Assembly (NCBI GenBank): GCA_035296565.1 | Contig: DATHAQ010000019.1 | Coordinates: 1 to 64,000 of the forward strand | DNA length: 64,000 nucleotides | Source: JACCZR01 sp035296565 | GTDB lineage: Bacteria > Actinomycetota > Thermoleophilia > Solirubrobacterales > Thermoleophilaceae | Direction: 5' to 3' | Shown here: positions 15,281-23,556 of the stretch, one piece after another | Layout: each line of letters opens with the position of its first letter | Numbering within the stretch: position 1 is the stretch's first letter | Translations under genes and position numbers: made by a program | The notes under the pieces: model-generated | What the model was told of the DNA's origin: nothing | Seen by the model: the letters and a program-made list of their open reading frames with translations, nothing else | The model's database searches: none

Positions 15281-17470
15281 CTAGGGAAACGCGGCGGCCA
15301 GCGATCCTGAGGCCTCGTTCAGCTCCGCGAGCGAGACCTCGAAGAGGGCGGGGTCCGCTGCGCGCAGGGAGTCGCCACCGACCGTGCCGAACAGCGTCAG
15401 CGGCGTCCGCTCGGCCAGCCGCTCGATCGCCTCCCGCGAGCCGCTCACCACGAAGCCGCCGCCGGGGCACTCGCCGAACAGCCAGTGCAGCTGGTCGCTG
15501 TCCGGCCAGGGGTCGACCGTCGCTCCCAGCCCGCCGGCCACGCACGACTCGGCGATGGCCACAAGCAGCCCGCCCTCGGCAACGTCGTGAGCACTGGACA
15601 GCCAGCCGGCCCGGACGGCGTCACGGACGGCCTCGTGGGCCAGCCACGTCTTCGCGAGATCCCGCGGCGCGAGCTGGGTGGGAAGCGCCTCGCCCTGGAG
15701 CTTGGCCAGCTCCGAGCCCGCGGGCACCGGGGTGAACTCGCCGCAGAAGGCGATCGTGTCGCCCTCGCGGGCAAAGCCGGCCGGCGCCGTGCGCGCGGCG
15801 TCGGGCAGTTTGCCGACCATGCCGACTACCGGCGTGGGATAGATCGGACCACCCCCCGACTCGTTGTAGAGCGAGACGTTGCCCCCGACCACCGGCACCT
15901 CCAGGGCGCGGCAGGCGTCGCCCAGCCCGCGGACCGCCTCGGTGAGCTGCCAGGCGACTTGCGGCTTCTCGGGGTTGCCGAAGTTCAGGCAGTTGGTCAG
16001 CCCGAGCGGCTCCGCGCCCACGCAGGCGAGGTTGGCCGCGCACTCGAGCACGGCCTCGACCGCTCCCCAGTAGGGGTCGCAGGCCACACGGCGCCCGTTG
16101 CCGTCGATGGAGACCGCGATCGCCCCCGTGCCGCCGTCGTCTTCCAGCTTGAGAACGGCGGCGTCCGCCTGTTGGGGGCCGCGCACCGTGCGCGAGCCCA
16201 CCACGGGGTCGTACTGCTCGAACAGGGGCCGCCGCGAGGACAGGTTGGCCGAGTCCATCAGTGCGAGCAGCACCTCGCGCGGGTCGGAGGAGTCGAGCAC
16301 CCGGGGCGGCGCCGCGTACACCGGCTCGCGCGGCGGCTCGGGCGCCAGGTCGTACAGCGGGCACTCGTCGACGAGCGCCTCCACGGGCATGTCACCCACG
16401 AGCTCGCCGTCGTCGAGCACCCGCAGGCACCGCGAGTCGGTGACCTCGCCGATGGCGCTCGCGCGCACCTCCCAGCGCGCGCAGATCTCCTCCAGCTGCA
16501 CCATGCGCTCGGGCTCGATCACGCACAGCATCCGCTCCTGGGACTCCGAGATCATTACCTCGAAGGGCTCCATCCCCTCCTCGCGGCGCGGCACGAGCGA
16601 GACGTCGAGGTCGACTCCGACGTCCCCACCCGAGGCCATCTCCGAGGCGCTCGATGACAGCCCCGCCGCGCCCAGATCCTGGAGAGAGACCAGCACCTCC
16701 TTGTCCAGCAACTCCAGGCAGCACTCCAGGACCCGCTTCTCCTCGAAGGGGTCGCCGATCTGGACGGTCGGGCGCTTGGAGTCATCCTCGGCGTCCAGCT
16801 CGGCGCTGGCGAGGACCGACGCGCCGCCGATCCCGTCGCGACCCGTGCGCGCGCCGAGCAGTACCACCAGGTTCCCGACGCCCGCGGCCGCGCTGCGGAT
16901 GAGGCGGTCGTGCGGTGCCAGGCCGAGGCACATCGCGTTGACCAGACAGTTGTGCTCGTAGGGTCCCTCGAAGTAGACCTCGCCGCCCACGGTGGCCACG
17001 CCGATGGAGTTCCCGTAGTGGCCGATGCCCGCGACGGCGCCGTCGAGCAGGAAACGCGAGCGCGCCGAGGACAGCTCGCCGAAGCGCAGCGAGTCCAGCA
17101 CGGCGATCGGCCGGGCGCCGACCGCGAACACGTCGCGGAGGATGCCACCGACGCCCGTGGCCGCTCCCTGAAAGGGCTCGACCGCGCTGGGGTGGTTGTG
17201 CGACTCGACCTTGAAGGCGATCGCCAGGCCGTCGCCCACGTCCACCGCGCCGGCATTCTCGCCCGGGCCCATCAGCAGGTGGCGGCCCTCCGTCGGGAGC
17301 GAGCGCAGCAGCTTCTTGGAGTGCTTGTAGGCGCAGTGCTCCGACCACACGAGCGAGAACACCGCCAGCTCGAGCGCGTTGGGCTCGCGGCCCAGCTTGT
17401 CGACGATCCGCTCGTACTCGGAGTCGGTGAGCCCGAGCTCGCGATGACGCGCCACCGCGGTCTCGGTCAC
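15281..17470 (-). CDS. purL: Phosphoribosylformylglycinamidine synthase subunit PurL
   Basis: A 729-residue small-type PurL (the ATP-dependent FGAM synthase subunit that works with PurQ and PurS). Conserved segments include LVWSEHCAYKHSKKLL near the N-terminus, FKVESHNHPSAVEPFQGAATGVGG, DLGAAGLSSSASEMAS and GGNVSLYNESGG. The GTG at 17470 overlaps the purQ stop (GTGA), and similarity begins at TDSEYERIVDKLGREPN. The length agrees with Bacillus-type PurL (about 740), not the 1300-residue single-chain enzyme. Confidence 0.97.
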   Translation of the reverse strand: MTETAVARHRELGLTDSEYERIVDKLGREPNALELAVFSLVWSEHCAYKHSKKLLRSLPTEGRHLLMGPGENAGAVDVGDGLAIAFKVESHNHPSAVEPFQGAATGVGGILRDVFAVGARPIAVLDSLRFGELSSARSRFLLDGAVAGIGHYGNSIGVATVGGEVYFEGPYEHNCLVNAMCLGLAPHDRLIRSAAAGVGNLVVLLGARTGRDGIGGASVLASAELDAEDDSKRPTVQIGDPFEEKRVLECCLELLDKEVLVSLQDLGAAGLSSSASEMASGGDVGVDLDVSLVPRREEGMEPFEVMISESQERMLCVIEPERMVQLEEICARWEVRASAIGEVTDSRCLRVLDDGELVGDMPVEALVDECPLYDLAPEPPREPVYAAPPRVLDSSDPREVLLALMDSANLSSRRPLFEQYDPVVGSRTVRGPQQADAAVLKLEDDGGTGAIAVSIDGNGRRVACDPYWGAVEAVLECAANLACVGAEPLGLTNCLNFGNPEKPQVAWQLTEAVRGLGDACRALEVPVVGGNVSLYNESGGGPIYPTPVVGMVGKLPDAARTAPAGFAREGDTIAFCGEFTPVPAGSELAKLQGEALPTQLAPRDLAKTWLAHEAVRDAVRAGWLSSAHDVAEGGLLVAIAESCVAGGLGATVDPWPDSDQLHWLFGECPGGGFVVSGSREAIERLAERTPLTLFGTVGGDSLRAADPALFEVSLAELNEASGSLAAAFP

Positions 17471-18135
17471 GCCGCGACGGGCTGGCGGGCCAGGGAAGCG
17501 AAGATCAGGCCGCCGTCCTCGGATCCGGTGAGAGGGTCGACGGCGTGCTCGGGGTGGGGCATGAGTCCGAACACGTTGCCCTCGGGGTTGGACACCCCGG
17601 CGATGTCGCGTAGGGAGCCGTTGAGGTTGTGGCCGGGGGCGTAGCGCAGGACGACCTGTCCCTGTGCCTCCATGCCGTCCAGTACCTCTTCGGGCGCGTA
17701 GAAGCGGCCGGCCCCGTGCTTGATGGGGATCGAGAGGACGTCGCCGGCAGCCGCCTTGTGGGTGAAAGGCGTGGACGCATTGACGACCTCGAGGTCGAGG
17801 TGCCGGGCGATGAAGCGCCGGCCCGAGTTCGGCAGCAGCGCGCCGGGAAGCAGCCCCGCCTCGCAGAGCACCTGGAAGCCGTTGCAGATGCCGAGGACCG
17901 GTCCGCCCTGGCGGCCGAACTCGATCACCGACTCCATGACCGGGGAGAAGCGGGCGATCGCGCCCACGCGCAGGTAGTCGCCGTAGGAGAAGCCGCCGGG
18001 CACCACCACGGCGTCCACGCCGCGCAGCTCGCGGTCGCCGTGCCACAGCAGCTCGGCGTCGGCGAAGCGGCGGCAGGCACGCAGCGCGTCGATCTCGTCG
18101 CACGAGCCGGGGAAGCGGATCACTCCGAACCTCAC
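17467..18135 (-). CDS. purQ: Phosphoribosylformylglycinamidine synthase subunit PurQ (glutaminase)
   Basis: A 222-residue class I glutamine amidotransferase that feeds ammonia to PurL. The nucleophile is C84 in LGICNGFQVL, and the His/Glu pair lies in LMPHPEHAVD (H194, E196). The N-terminal RFGVIRFPGSCDEID and PGGFSYGDYLR are typical. GTG 18135 overlaps the purS stop (GTGA) and the gene's own stop overlaps purL, so purS-purQ-purL are translationally coupled. Confidence 0.97.
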   Translation of the reverse strand: MRFGVIRFPGSCDEIDALRACRRFADAELLWHGDRELRGVDAVVVPGGFSYGDYLRVGAIARFSPVMESVIEFGRQGGPVLGICNGFQVLCEAGLLPGALLPNSGRRFIARHLDLEVVNASTPFTHKAAAGDVLSIPIKHGAGRFYAPEEVLDGMEAQGQVVLRYAPGHNLNGSLRDIAGVSNPEGNVFGLMPHPEHAVDPLTGSEDGGLIFASLARQPVAA

Positions 18136-18353
18136 TGGAGCACCTCGTAGTCCTCGATCAGGGGGTTGGCCAGCAGCCGCTCGCACATCTCCGGCACGCG
18201 CGCAGGGTCCTCGGCATCCAGTTCCACCATGCGACCCACGTGCACGTTGGCCACGCCCTCGAAGCCCAACGCGGGCAGAGCCCGCTCCACGGCCTGGCCC
18301 TGCGGGTCGAGGATGCCCTCCTTGGGCCGGATGAGCACCCGGACCCGAGCCAC
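18132..18353 (-). CDS. purS: Phosphoribosylformylglycinamidine synthase subunit PurS
   Basis: A 73-residue subunit that bridges PurL and PurQ. VRVLIRPKEGILDPQGQAVE and ANVHVGRMVELD are the diagnostic blocks of the family. GTG 18353 is chosen: it lies 2 bases after the purC stop and gives the usual 70-85 residue length. An upstream in-frame start would overlap purC. Confidence 0.96.
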   Translation of the reverse strand: MARVRVLIRPKEGILDPQGQAVERALPALGFEGVANVHVGRMVELDAEDPARVPEMCERLLANPLIEDYEVLQ

Positions 18354-18355
18354 GC

Positions 18356-19240
18356 TCAGAGGGCGCCGGAGCGGCGCAGCCACTCCTCGAAGGGCTCGCC
18401 GGTGATCTTCTCGTAGGCCTCGCGGTAGCGCTGCCGCGTCCCCTCGACCACTTCGCCGGGCAGCTCCGGCGCGGGCGGGGACTTGTCCCAGCCCGAACCC
18501 GACGCCCAGTCGCGCACGTACTGCTTGTCAAATGAGGGCTGGCCCTTGCCGACCTCGTAGCCGTCTACGGGCCAGAAGCGCGAGGAGTCGGGGGTCAGAG
18601 CCTCGTCGCCGAGCACGATCTCGCCGGCGGCGTTGCGGCCCAGCTCGAACTTGGTGTCGGCGAGGATGATCCCGCGCTCACGCGCGTGCGCGGACGCGCG
18701 TGCGTAGAGCTCGATCGAGATCCGGCGCAGCTCCTCCAGCAGGGCTCGGTCGCCAACGATCTCGGCGGCGCGGTCGAAGTCGACATTTTCGTCGTGGTCG
18801 CCCACCTCGGCCTTGGTGGCGGGCGTGAAGATCGGCTCCGGCAGCTGCTCGGACTCCCTCAGGCCCTCGGGGAGACCGACCCCGCAGACCGCGCCGGTGC
18901 GCTGGTAGTCCTTCCAGCCCGAGCCTGTGATGTAGCCGCGAACCACGCATTCCACAGGGAACATCTCGAGGCGCTCCACCAGGAGGGCCCGGCCGCGGGC
19001 TTCCTCGGGCACGTCGGTGTAGGAGACGAGGTGGTTCGGCACGACGTCCTCGGTGCGCTCGAACCAGAAGGCCGAGAGCCCGGTCAGCACCGCTCCCTTG
19101 TCGGGGATGGGCGTGGGATGCACGGCGTCGTAGGTGGAGATCCGGTCGCTGGTGACCAGCAGCAGCCGGTCGTCGCCGACGGCGAATATGTCGCGCACTT
19201 TGCCCTGCGCGAAGGGCTCCAGGGCGGCGAGGCTCGTCAC
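18356..19240 (-). CDS. purC: Phosphoribosylaminoimidazole-succinocarboxamide synthase
   Basis: A 294-residue SAICAR synthase that joins aspartate to CAIR using ATP. The GKVRDIFAVGDDRLLLVTSDR block at the N-terminus, VECVVRGYITGSGWKDY, DTKFELG and GYEVGKGQPSFDKQYVRDW are conserved. GTG 19240 after a GAAGAG stretch is chosen; an open frame continues upstream but has no similarity. It is probably the first gene of purC-purS-purQ-purL-purF. The eukaryotic-like length (near 300) is normal for actinobacteria. Confidence 0.96.
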   Translation of the reverse strand: MTSLAALEPFAQGKVRDIFAVGDDRLLLVTSDRISTYDAVHPTPIPDKGAVLTGLSAFWFERTEDVVPNHLVSYTDVPEEARGRALLVERLEMFPVECVVRGYITGSGWKDYQRTGAVCGVGLPEGLRESEQLPEPIFTPATKAEVGDHDENVDFDRAAEIVGDRALLEELRRISIELYARASAHARERGIILADTKFELGRNAAGEIVLGDEALTPDSSRFWPVDGYEVGKGQPSFDKQYVRDWASGSGWDKSPPAPELPGEVVEGTRQRYREAYEKITGEPFEEWLRRSGAL

Positions 19241-19299
19241 CTCTTCGAGGCTAACAATCGGTTCGGCGTCAGCCGCTCGGCCTGGGCAAGGTCTCGACG

Positions 19300-19602
19300 C
19301 TATCCGGTGCTGACCGGCTGGGCCTCGACCACCCGGGTGCGCTGGGTGATGGCCACACAGGCGAGCACGGCCAGGCCGGTGACGAAGGTCAGGAGCGAGA
19401 TCGTCTCGCCCAGGAACAGGGCCGACCACGCGAACGTGAGCAGGGGCTGGGCGAGTTGGATCTGGCTCGTGCGGGCTATGCCGCCGCGGGCCAGGCCCGC
19501 GTACCAGGCGAAGAAGCCGGCGAAGGCGCTTATCACCGTCACGTAGGCGAAGCCCAGCCACTCGGCGCTGCCGGGCGAGCGGGCGCCCCGACGATAGGTG
19601 AG
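19300..19602 (-). pseudogene. 3' remnant of an EamA-type (DMT) membrane transporter gene
   Basis: On the minus strand the last 100 or so codons of an EamA-family transporter are intact and end in TAG at 19300-19302. The text WLGFAYVTVISAFAGFFAW, the LARGGIARTSQIQLAQPLLTF helix and SALFLGETISLLTFVTGLAV correspond to the second half of the second EamA repeat, including the well-conserved LGE. Everything upstream (more than 150 residues) is missing: the frame beyond 19602 shows no similarity and enters the opposite-strand DUF3307 gene. I read this as a truncated, dead copy left by a past rearrangement between the two purine blocks. Confidence 0.7.
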
Positions 19603-19636
19603 CGCACGACCAGCGTCGCTCGCATAGCGTCTGCCC

Positions 19637-20035
19637 GTGCTCTGGGTCCAGGCCTTCGTGGTGCTTGGGGTCAGCCACATGGTCGGCGATTTCGTGCTGC
19701 AGACCGAGTGGCAGGCCACCCACAAGCACGGAGGGCTGGGACCGGATCCCGAAGCCCGCCGTGCACTGTTCGCGCACGTCTTCACCTACTCCCTGGCGCT
19801 GCTGCCCGCTTTCGTGTGGCTTACGGTCGAGGTCGGCCCCGCCGGAGTGCTGATCGCGGCACTCATCCTCGCCACCCATCTGATTCAGGACGACGGGCGG
19901 CTGCTGCACGCCTACATGAGGCGCGTGAAGAAGGCGGACCCGCTCAACTACCCCCAGCTGACGATTCTCGTGGACCAGAGCGTCCACTTCGCCATCCTGT
20001 TCCTCGCGTCGCTGCTGGCCTCAGGCGTTCAGTAG
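19637..20035 (+). CDS. DUF3307 membrane protein
   Basis: A 132-residue membrane protein of the DUF3307 family. The N-terminal GVSHMVGDFVLQTEWQATHK is the family signature, followed by hydrophobic helices near 46-65, 70-88 and 113-130, with an ATHLIQDD motif between them. GTG 19637 is the start. It lies against the direction of the surrounding purine genes and its stop overlaps the 3' end of purB by 15 bases. The function of the family is unknown. Confidence 0.85.
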   Translation: MLWVQAFVVLGVSHMVGDFVLQTEWQATHKHGGLGPDPEARRALFAHVFTYSLALLPAFVWLTVEVGPAGVLIAALILATHLIQDDGRLLHAYMRRVKKADPLNYPQLTILVDQSVHFAILFLASLLASGVQ

Positions 20036-21304
20036 GGCCAAGCGCTCGACGATCGCGTCGGCGTGGCGCACGAAAGCGCCGGCGTCGAAGATCGCGTCGA
20101 GGTCCACACCGGGGGCCGCCTCGGCCAGCAGCTCGCGGAAGTGCACGCCGGTGTCCCACGCGCGCTGGGCGTTCTCCTGGACCAACCGGTAGGCGTCGTC
20201 GCGCGTCCAGCCGGCCTCCACCAGCGCCAGCAGGGCGCGCTGGGAGTAGAGGGCGCCGTGCGTGGCCTCCAGGTTGGCCAGCATGCGGTCGGCGTGCACG
20301 GTCATCGCCTCGACCAGCCGCAGCGCAAGCGAGTGGCCGTAGTCGAGCAGGATGGTCGCGTCGGGGAGCGCTACCCGCTCGACCGAGGAATGCGAGATGT
20401 CGCGCTCGTGCCACAGCGCGACGTCCTCCAATCCCGCCTGGGCGTAGCCGCGCAGCAGGCGGGCGATGCCCGTCAGCCGCTCGCTGATGATCGGGTTGCG
20501 CTTGTGGGGCATCGCGGAGGAGCCCTTCTGCCCCGAGCGGAACGGCTCCTCAACCTCCCGCACCTCCGTGCGCTGGAGGTGGCGCACCTCGGTGGCCAGG
20601 CGCTCCAGCCCGGCGCCGGCCAGGGCGATCGCCGAAAGCAGCGCGGCGTGGCGGTCGCGCGCAACCACCTGGGTCGAGACGTCCTCTCGCCGCAGGCCCA
20701 GCCGGTCCAGCACGGTGGCCTCGAGCTCCGGCCCGTTGGCCGCGTAGGTGCCCACCGCGCCCGACAGCGCACCGACCGACACGCCCTCCACCGCCTCACG
20801 TAGCCGGGCCAGATTGCGGTCGGCCTCGAAGGCGAAGCCCGCGAGCTTGACGCCGAAGGTGGTGGGCTCGGCGTGCACGCCGTGGGTGCGGCCGACGCAC
20901 AGGGTGGTGCGGTGCTCGCGGGCGCGGGCGACCAGGGCGTCGCGGAGCCCTTGCGCGCCCTCGAGCAGCAGCTCGCCCGCCTCGGCCAGCTGCAGCCCGA
21001 GCGCGGTGTCGAGCACATCGGACGAGGTCAGCCCGTGGTGGAACCAGCGCCCGGCCTCCCCGAGCGGGCCCGCCACGACGTCGACGAAAGCCGCCACGTC
21101 GTGGTCTGTGACCTTCTCGCGCTCCGTGACCGCCTCGACCGTGAAGGAGGCGCCTTGGCGAATCGCAGCGGCGTCTTCGGCGGGCACCACGCCCTGCTCG
21201 GCCAGCACCTCGACCACCGCCAGCTCGACCCTGAGCCAGCAGCGCAGCTTGTTCTCCTCGTCCCACACCGCGCCGAGCGCTGGGCGGGTGTAGCGCTCGA
21301 TCAC
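20021..21304 (-). CDS. purB: Adenylosuccinate lyase
   Basis: A 427-residue fumarase-superfamily lyase acting twice in purine synthesis (SAICAR and adenylosuccinate cleavage). Conserved blocks are GLTSSDVLDTALGLQ, RTHGVHAEPTTFG with the catalytic histidine, and the mobile signature loop GQKGSSAMPHKRNPI (258-272) carrying the catalytic serine. GTG 21304 overlaps the purE stop (GTGA), and IERYTRPALGAVWDEENKL is the usual N-terminus. It is the third gene of purD-purE-purB. Confidence 0.97.
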   Translation of the reverse strand: MIERYTRPALGAVWDEENKLRCWLRVELAVVEVLAEQGVVPAEDAAAIRQGASFTVEAVTEREKVTDHDVAAFVDVVAGPLGEAGRWFHHGLTSSDVLDTALGLQLAEAGELLLEGAQGLRDALVARAREHRTTLCVGRTHGVHAEPTTFGVKLAGFAFEADRNLARLREAVEGVSVGALSGAVGTYAANGPELEATVLDRLGLRREDVSTQVVARDRHAALLSAIALAGAGLERLATEVRHLQRTEVREVEEPFRSGQKGSSAMPHKRNPIISERLTGIARLLRGYAQAGLEDVALWHERDISHSSVERVALPDATILLDYGHSLALRLVEAMTVHADRMLANLEATHGALYSQRALLALVEAGWTRDDAYRLVQENAQRAWDTGVHFRELLAEAAPGVDLDAIFDAGAFVRHADAIVERLALLNA

Positions 21305-21777
21305 GCCAGGATCTTGGCCGCCAGGACCGCGGCGTTCTTCGCCGAGTCGACCCCGACGCAGGCCACGGGCACCCCGGGGGGCATCTGGCTGATGGCCAGC
21401 AGGGCATCCAGGCCCCCGCCCACCGACGTCTTGGACGTGAGCGGAACGCCGATCACCGGAAGCTCGGTGTGTGCGGCCACCACGCCCGGCAGCGCGGCGG
21501 CCAGGCCGGCCCCGGCGATGATCACCCGCAGACCGCGCATCTTGGCGTTCTTGGCGTAGTCGGCCACCGTGTCGGGGTCGCGGTGCGCGCTCATGACGCG
21601 GATCTCGTAGCGGATGCCGCGCTCCTCGAGCTCGCCCCCCGCCTTCTCCATCAAGGGCAGGTCGCTCTTGCTGCCCATCACTATCCCCACGCGGGGCGCA
21701 TCCACGTCCAACGCGGCGAACTCCTCCTCGGCCTCGGTCTCGGTCACGGGCGACTCGGGAGGCAGCTCCGGGCTCAC
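21301..21777 (-). CDS. purE: N5-carboxyaminoimidazole ribonucleotide mutase (class I PurE)
   Basis: A 158-residue protein. The catalytic domain starts at about residue 29: RVGIVMGSKSDLPLMEKAG, then RVMSAHRDPDTV (the SAHR loop), AGAGLAAALPGVVAAHTELPVIGVP and SQMPPGVPVACVGVD. These are class I features, and class I normally needs PurK, which is not in this window. An acidic N-terminal extension of about 28 residues precedes the domain. GTG 21777 overlaps the purD stop (GTGA); a shorter start is possible but none has a better context. Confidence 0.94.
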   Translation of the reverse strand: MSPELPPESPVTETEAEEEFAALDVDAPRVGIVMGSKSDLPLMEKAGGELEERGIRYEIRVMSAHRDPDTVADYAKNAKMRGLRVIIAGAGLAAALPGVVAAHTELPVIGVPLTSKTSVGGGLDALLAISQMPPGVPVACVGVDSAKNAAVLAAKILA

Positions 21778-23051
21778 GCCTGCACTCTTTCAGCCGCGGC
21801 GGCCGCGATGTCGCGGCGGAGCTGCATTCCGTCGAAGCTGATTCGGTCCGCCGTGTGGTAGGCGCGCTCACGGGCCTCGGTTGGGTCGTCACCCAGGCCG
21901 GTTACGTTCAAGACCCGCCCCCCCGCCGTGACCAGCTCGCCGTCGCGCTCGGCGGTGCCGGCGTGCAGCACCTCCACGTCGAGCGAGCCCGGCTGCCCCA
22001 GTCCCTCGATCACGTCGCCCTTCGACGAGGACTCGGGGTAGCCGCGCGAGGCCAGCACCACGGTGACCGCCCAGCGCGGCGACCACTCGACCGTCACGCC
22101 CTCCAGTCCGCCGGGACGCGTGGAGCCCTCGAGCAAGTCGAGGATGTCCGATCGCAGGCGCGGCAGGACAGCCTGCGTCTCGGGGTCGCCGAAGCGCGCG
22201 TTGTACTCGAGCACCTTCGGCCCGTCCGCGGTCATCATCAGCCCCGCGTAGAGCACGCCGTGGAAAGGGGTCCCGCGGCGGCGCAGCTCGTCGACGATCG
22301 GCTGGTGGACCGCGCGCGCCAGGACCTGGGCGTGCTCGGCCTCGAAGCCCGGCACAGGAGAGAAGCTGCCCATCCCCCCGGTGTTGGGACCCGCATCGCC
22401 CTCCCCGATCCGCTTGAAGTCACGCGCCGGCGCGAGGGGCAGCGCGCGCTCGCCGTCGCACACTGCCAGCAGCGACAGCTCGTCACCGTCCAGGAACTGC
22501 TCCAGCACCACCTCGGTCTCGCCGAAGCGGCGCTCGGAGAAGAACAGGTCGAGCGCCTCGCGGGCCTCGCGCTCGTCGGCGGCGATGATCACGCCCTTGC
22601 CTGCGGCCAGGACGTCGGCCTTCAGCACCGCCGGGTAGCTCGCGCAGGCGAGGTGCGCCGCGGCCTCCTCGCGGTCGCTGAACACCGCGTAGCCGGCGGT
22701 GGGCACGCCCACGTCGCGCATGAGCGCCTTGGCGTAGGCCTTTGAGCCCTCGATGCGGGCCGCGTCCGCACTGGGGCCGAAGGCGGCGACGCCCGCCTCG
22801 CCGAGGGCGTCCACAAGCCCGGCCACCAGTGGGGCCTCGGGGCCGACCACGACCAAGTCGACCCCGCGGGCGCGGGCAAGGGACACAAGGCCGTCGACGT
22901 CCTCGGCCCCCACGTCCACGCAGTCGACCCCGTCACGGGCGATCCCGGCGTTGCCGGGCGCGGCCAGCACCTGGGGGCCGCGAGGGCTTCGCAGCAGCGA
23001 GCGGACCAGCGCGTGCTCCCGCCCTCCGCCGCCTACGACGAGGACCTTCAA
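21774..23051 (-). CDS. purD: Phosphoribosylamine-glycine ligase
   Basis: A 425-residue ATP-grasp enzyme making GAR from phosphoribosylamine and glycine. The N-terminus KVLVVGGGGREHALVRSL, GPEAPLVAGLVDAL, LKADVLAAGKGVIIA and PNTGGMGSFSPVP are all diagnostic. TTG 23051 is chosen because it overlaps the stop of the GYD gene (TTGA) and leaves only two residues before the conserved strand. Confidence 0.96.
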   Translation of the reverse strand: MKVLVVGGGGREHALVRSLLRSPRGPQVLAAPGNAGIARDGVDCVDVGAEDVDGLVSLARARGVDLVVVGPEAPLVAGLVDALGEAGVAAFGPSADAARIEGSKAYAKALMRDVGVPTAGYAVFSDREEAAAHLACASYPAVLKADVLAAGKGVIIAADEREAREALDLFFSERRFGETEVVLEQFLDGDELSLLAVCDGERALPLAPARDFKRIGEGDAGPNTGGMGSFSPVPGFEAEHAQVLARAVHQPIVDELRRRGTPFHGVLYAGLMMTADGPKVLEYNARFGDPETQAVLPRLRSDILDLLEGSTRPGGLEGVTVEWSPRWAVTVVLASRGYPESSSKGDVIEGLGQPGSLDVEVLHAGTAERDGELVTAGGRVLNVTGLGDDPTEARERAYHTADRISFDGMQLRRDIAAAAAERVQA

Positions 23052-23329
23052 AGAGCGGCGACGAAGTCGTCGACGGCGATCGCCGCCAGCGACTCGTAGC
23101 GGGCCGTGCCGCGCGAGCCGAGCTCGAGCGAGACCCGGGCCATCGTCGTGTCGTCGGGCGCCTCGATCACGTTCACGAAGTCGTACTGGCCCAGCACTGC
23201 CCACTGGGCCTTGACCTGGGCCCCAAGCTGCTCGATCTCCTTGTTGACCTCCTGAAGGCGCTGCGGGTTGTTCTTAAGCGTCTGCACGCCCTCGGGCGTG
23301 AGGGTGGTCAGCATGACGTAGGTGGGCAT
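23048..23329 (-). CDS. GYD-domain protein leading the purD operon
   Basis: A 93-residue single-domain protein of the GYD family (PF08734), named for the G-[QE]-Y-D motif seen here in WAVLGQYDFVNVIEAPDD. The N-terminus PTYVMLTTLTPEGVQTLKNNP is also typical. The fold is related to dimeric ferredoxin-like barrels; the function is unknown. It is the first gene of the GYD-purD-purE-purB unit and overlaps purD by 4 bases, so it is under the same promoter. Confidence 0.87.
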   Translation of the reverse strand: MPTYVMLTTLTPEGVQTLKNNPQRLQEVNKEIEQLGAQVKAQWAVLGQYDFVNVIEAPDDTTMARVSLELGSRGTARYESLAAIAVDDFVAAL

Positions 23330-23543
23330 CGCGGCTCCTGGGGTCGAGGGGTAGCGCCGGAGCGCAGGCCGGGCGTTGGCCGGCCGAGCACCGCCGCTCG
23401 GTTGCTCTCGCAGCCTATTCTCAGCGACCGCGCTGCGCCGTGTCTACGACCTGGGCGTGACCGAAGGCGATTGGGGCGAGGTACGGGGAGCCCTGCCGCT
23501 TGTGAAGCCCATGTGCAGGGGCGTCGCGCGGCCCGGTGACAGG

Positions 23544-23549
23544 TAGAAT
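23544..23549 (+). promoter_or_regulatory. Candidate -10 box (TAGAAT) for a leaderless secreted-protein mRNA
   Basis: TAGAAT stands alone in GC-rich DNA. The first codon of a signal peptide (TTG 23557) begins 8 bases after it, which is where transcription would start. No convincing -35 hexamer was found at 17 bases. The same TAGAAT hexamer stands ahead of the secreted-protein gene at 56606. Confidence 0.4.
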
Positions 23550-23556
23550 TGCCGGC

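Noticed and set aside
19603..19987. Upstream extension of the EamA frame on the minus strand
   Set aside because: It continues as antisense of DUF3307 without transporter similarity, so it is not part of the gene.
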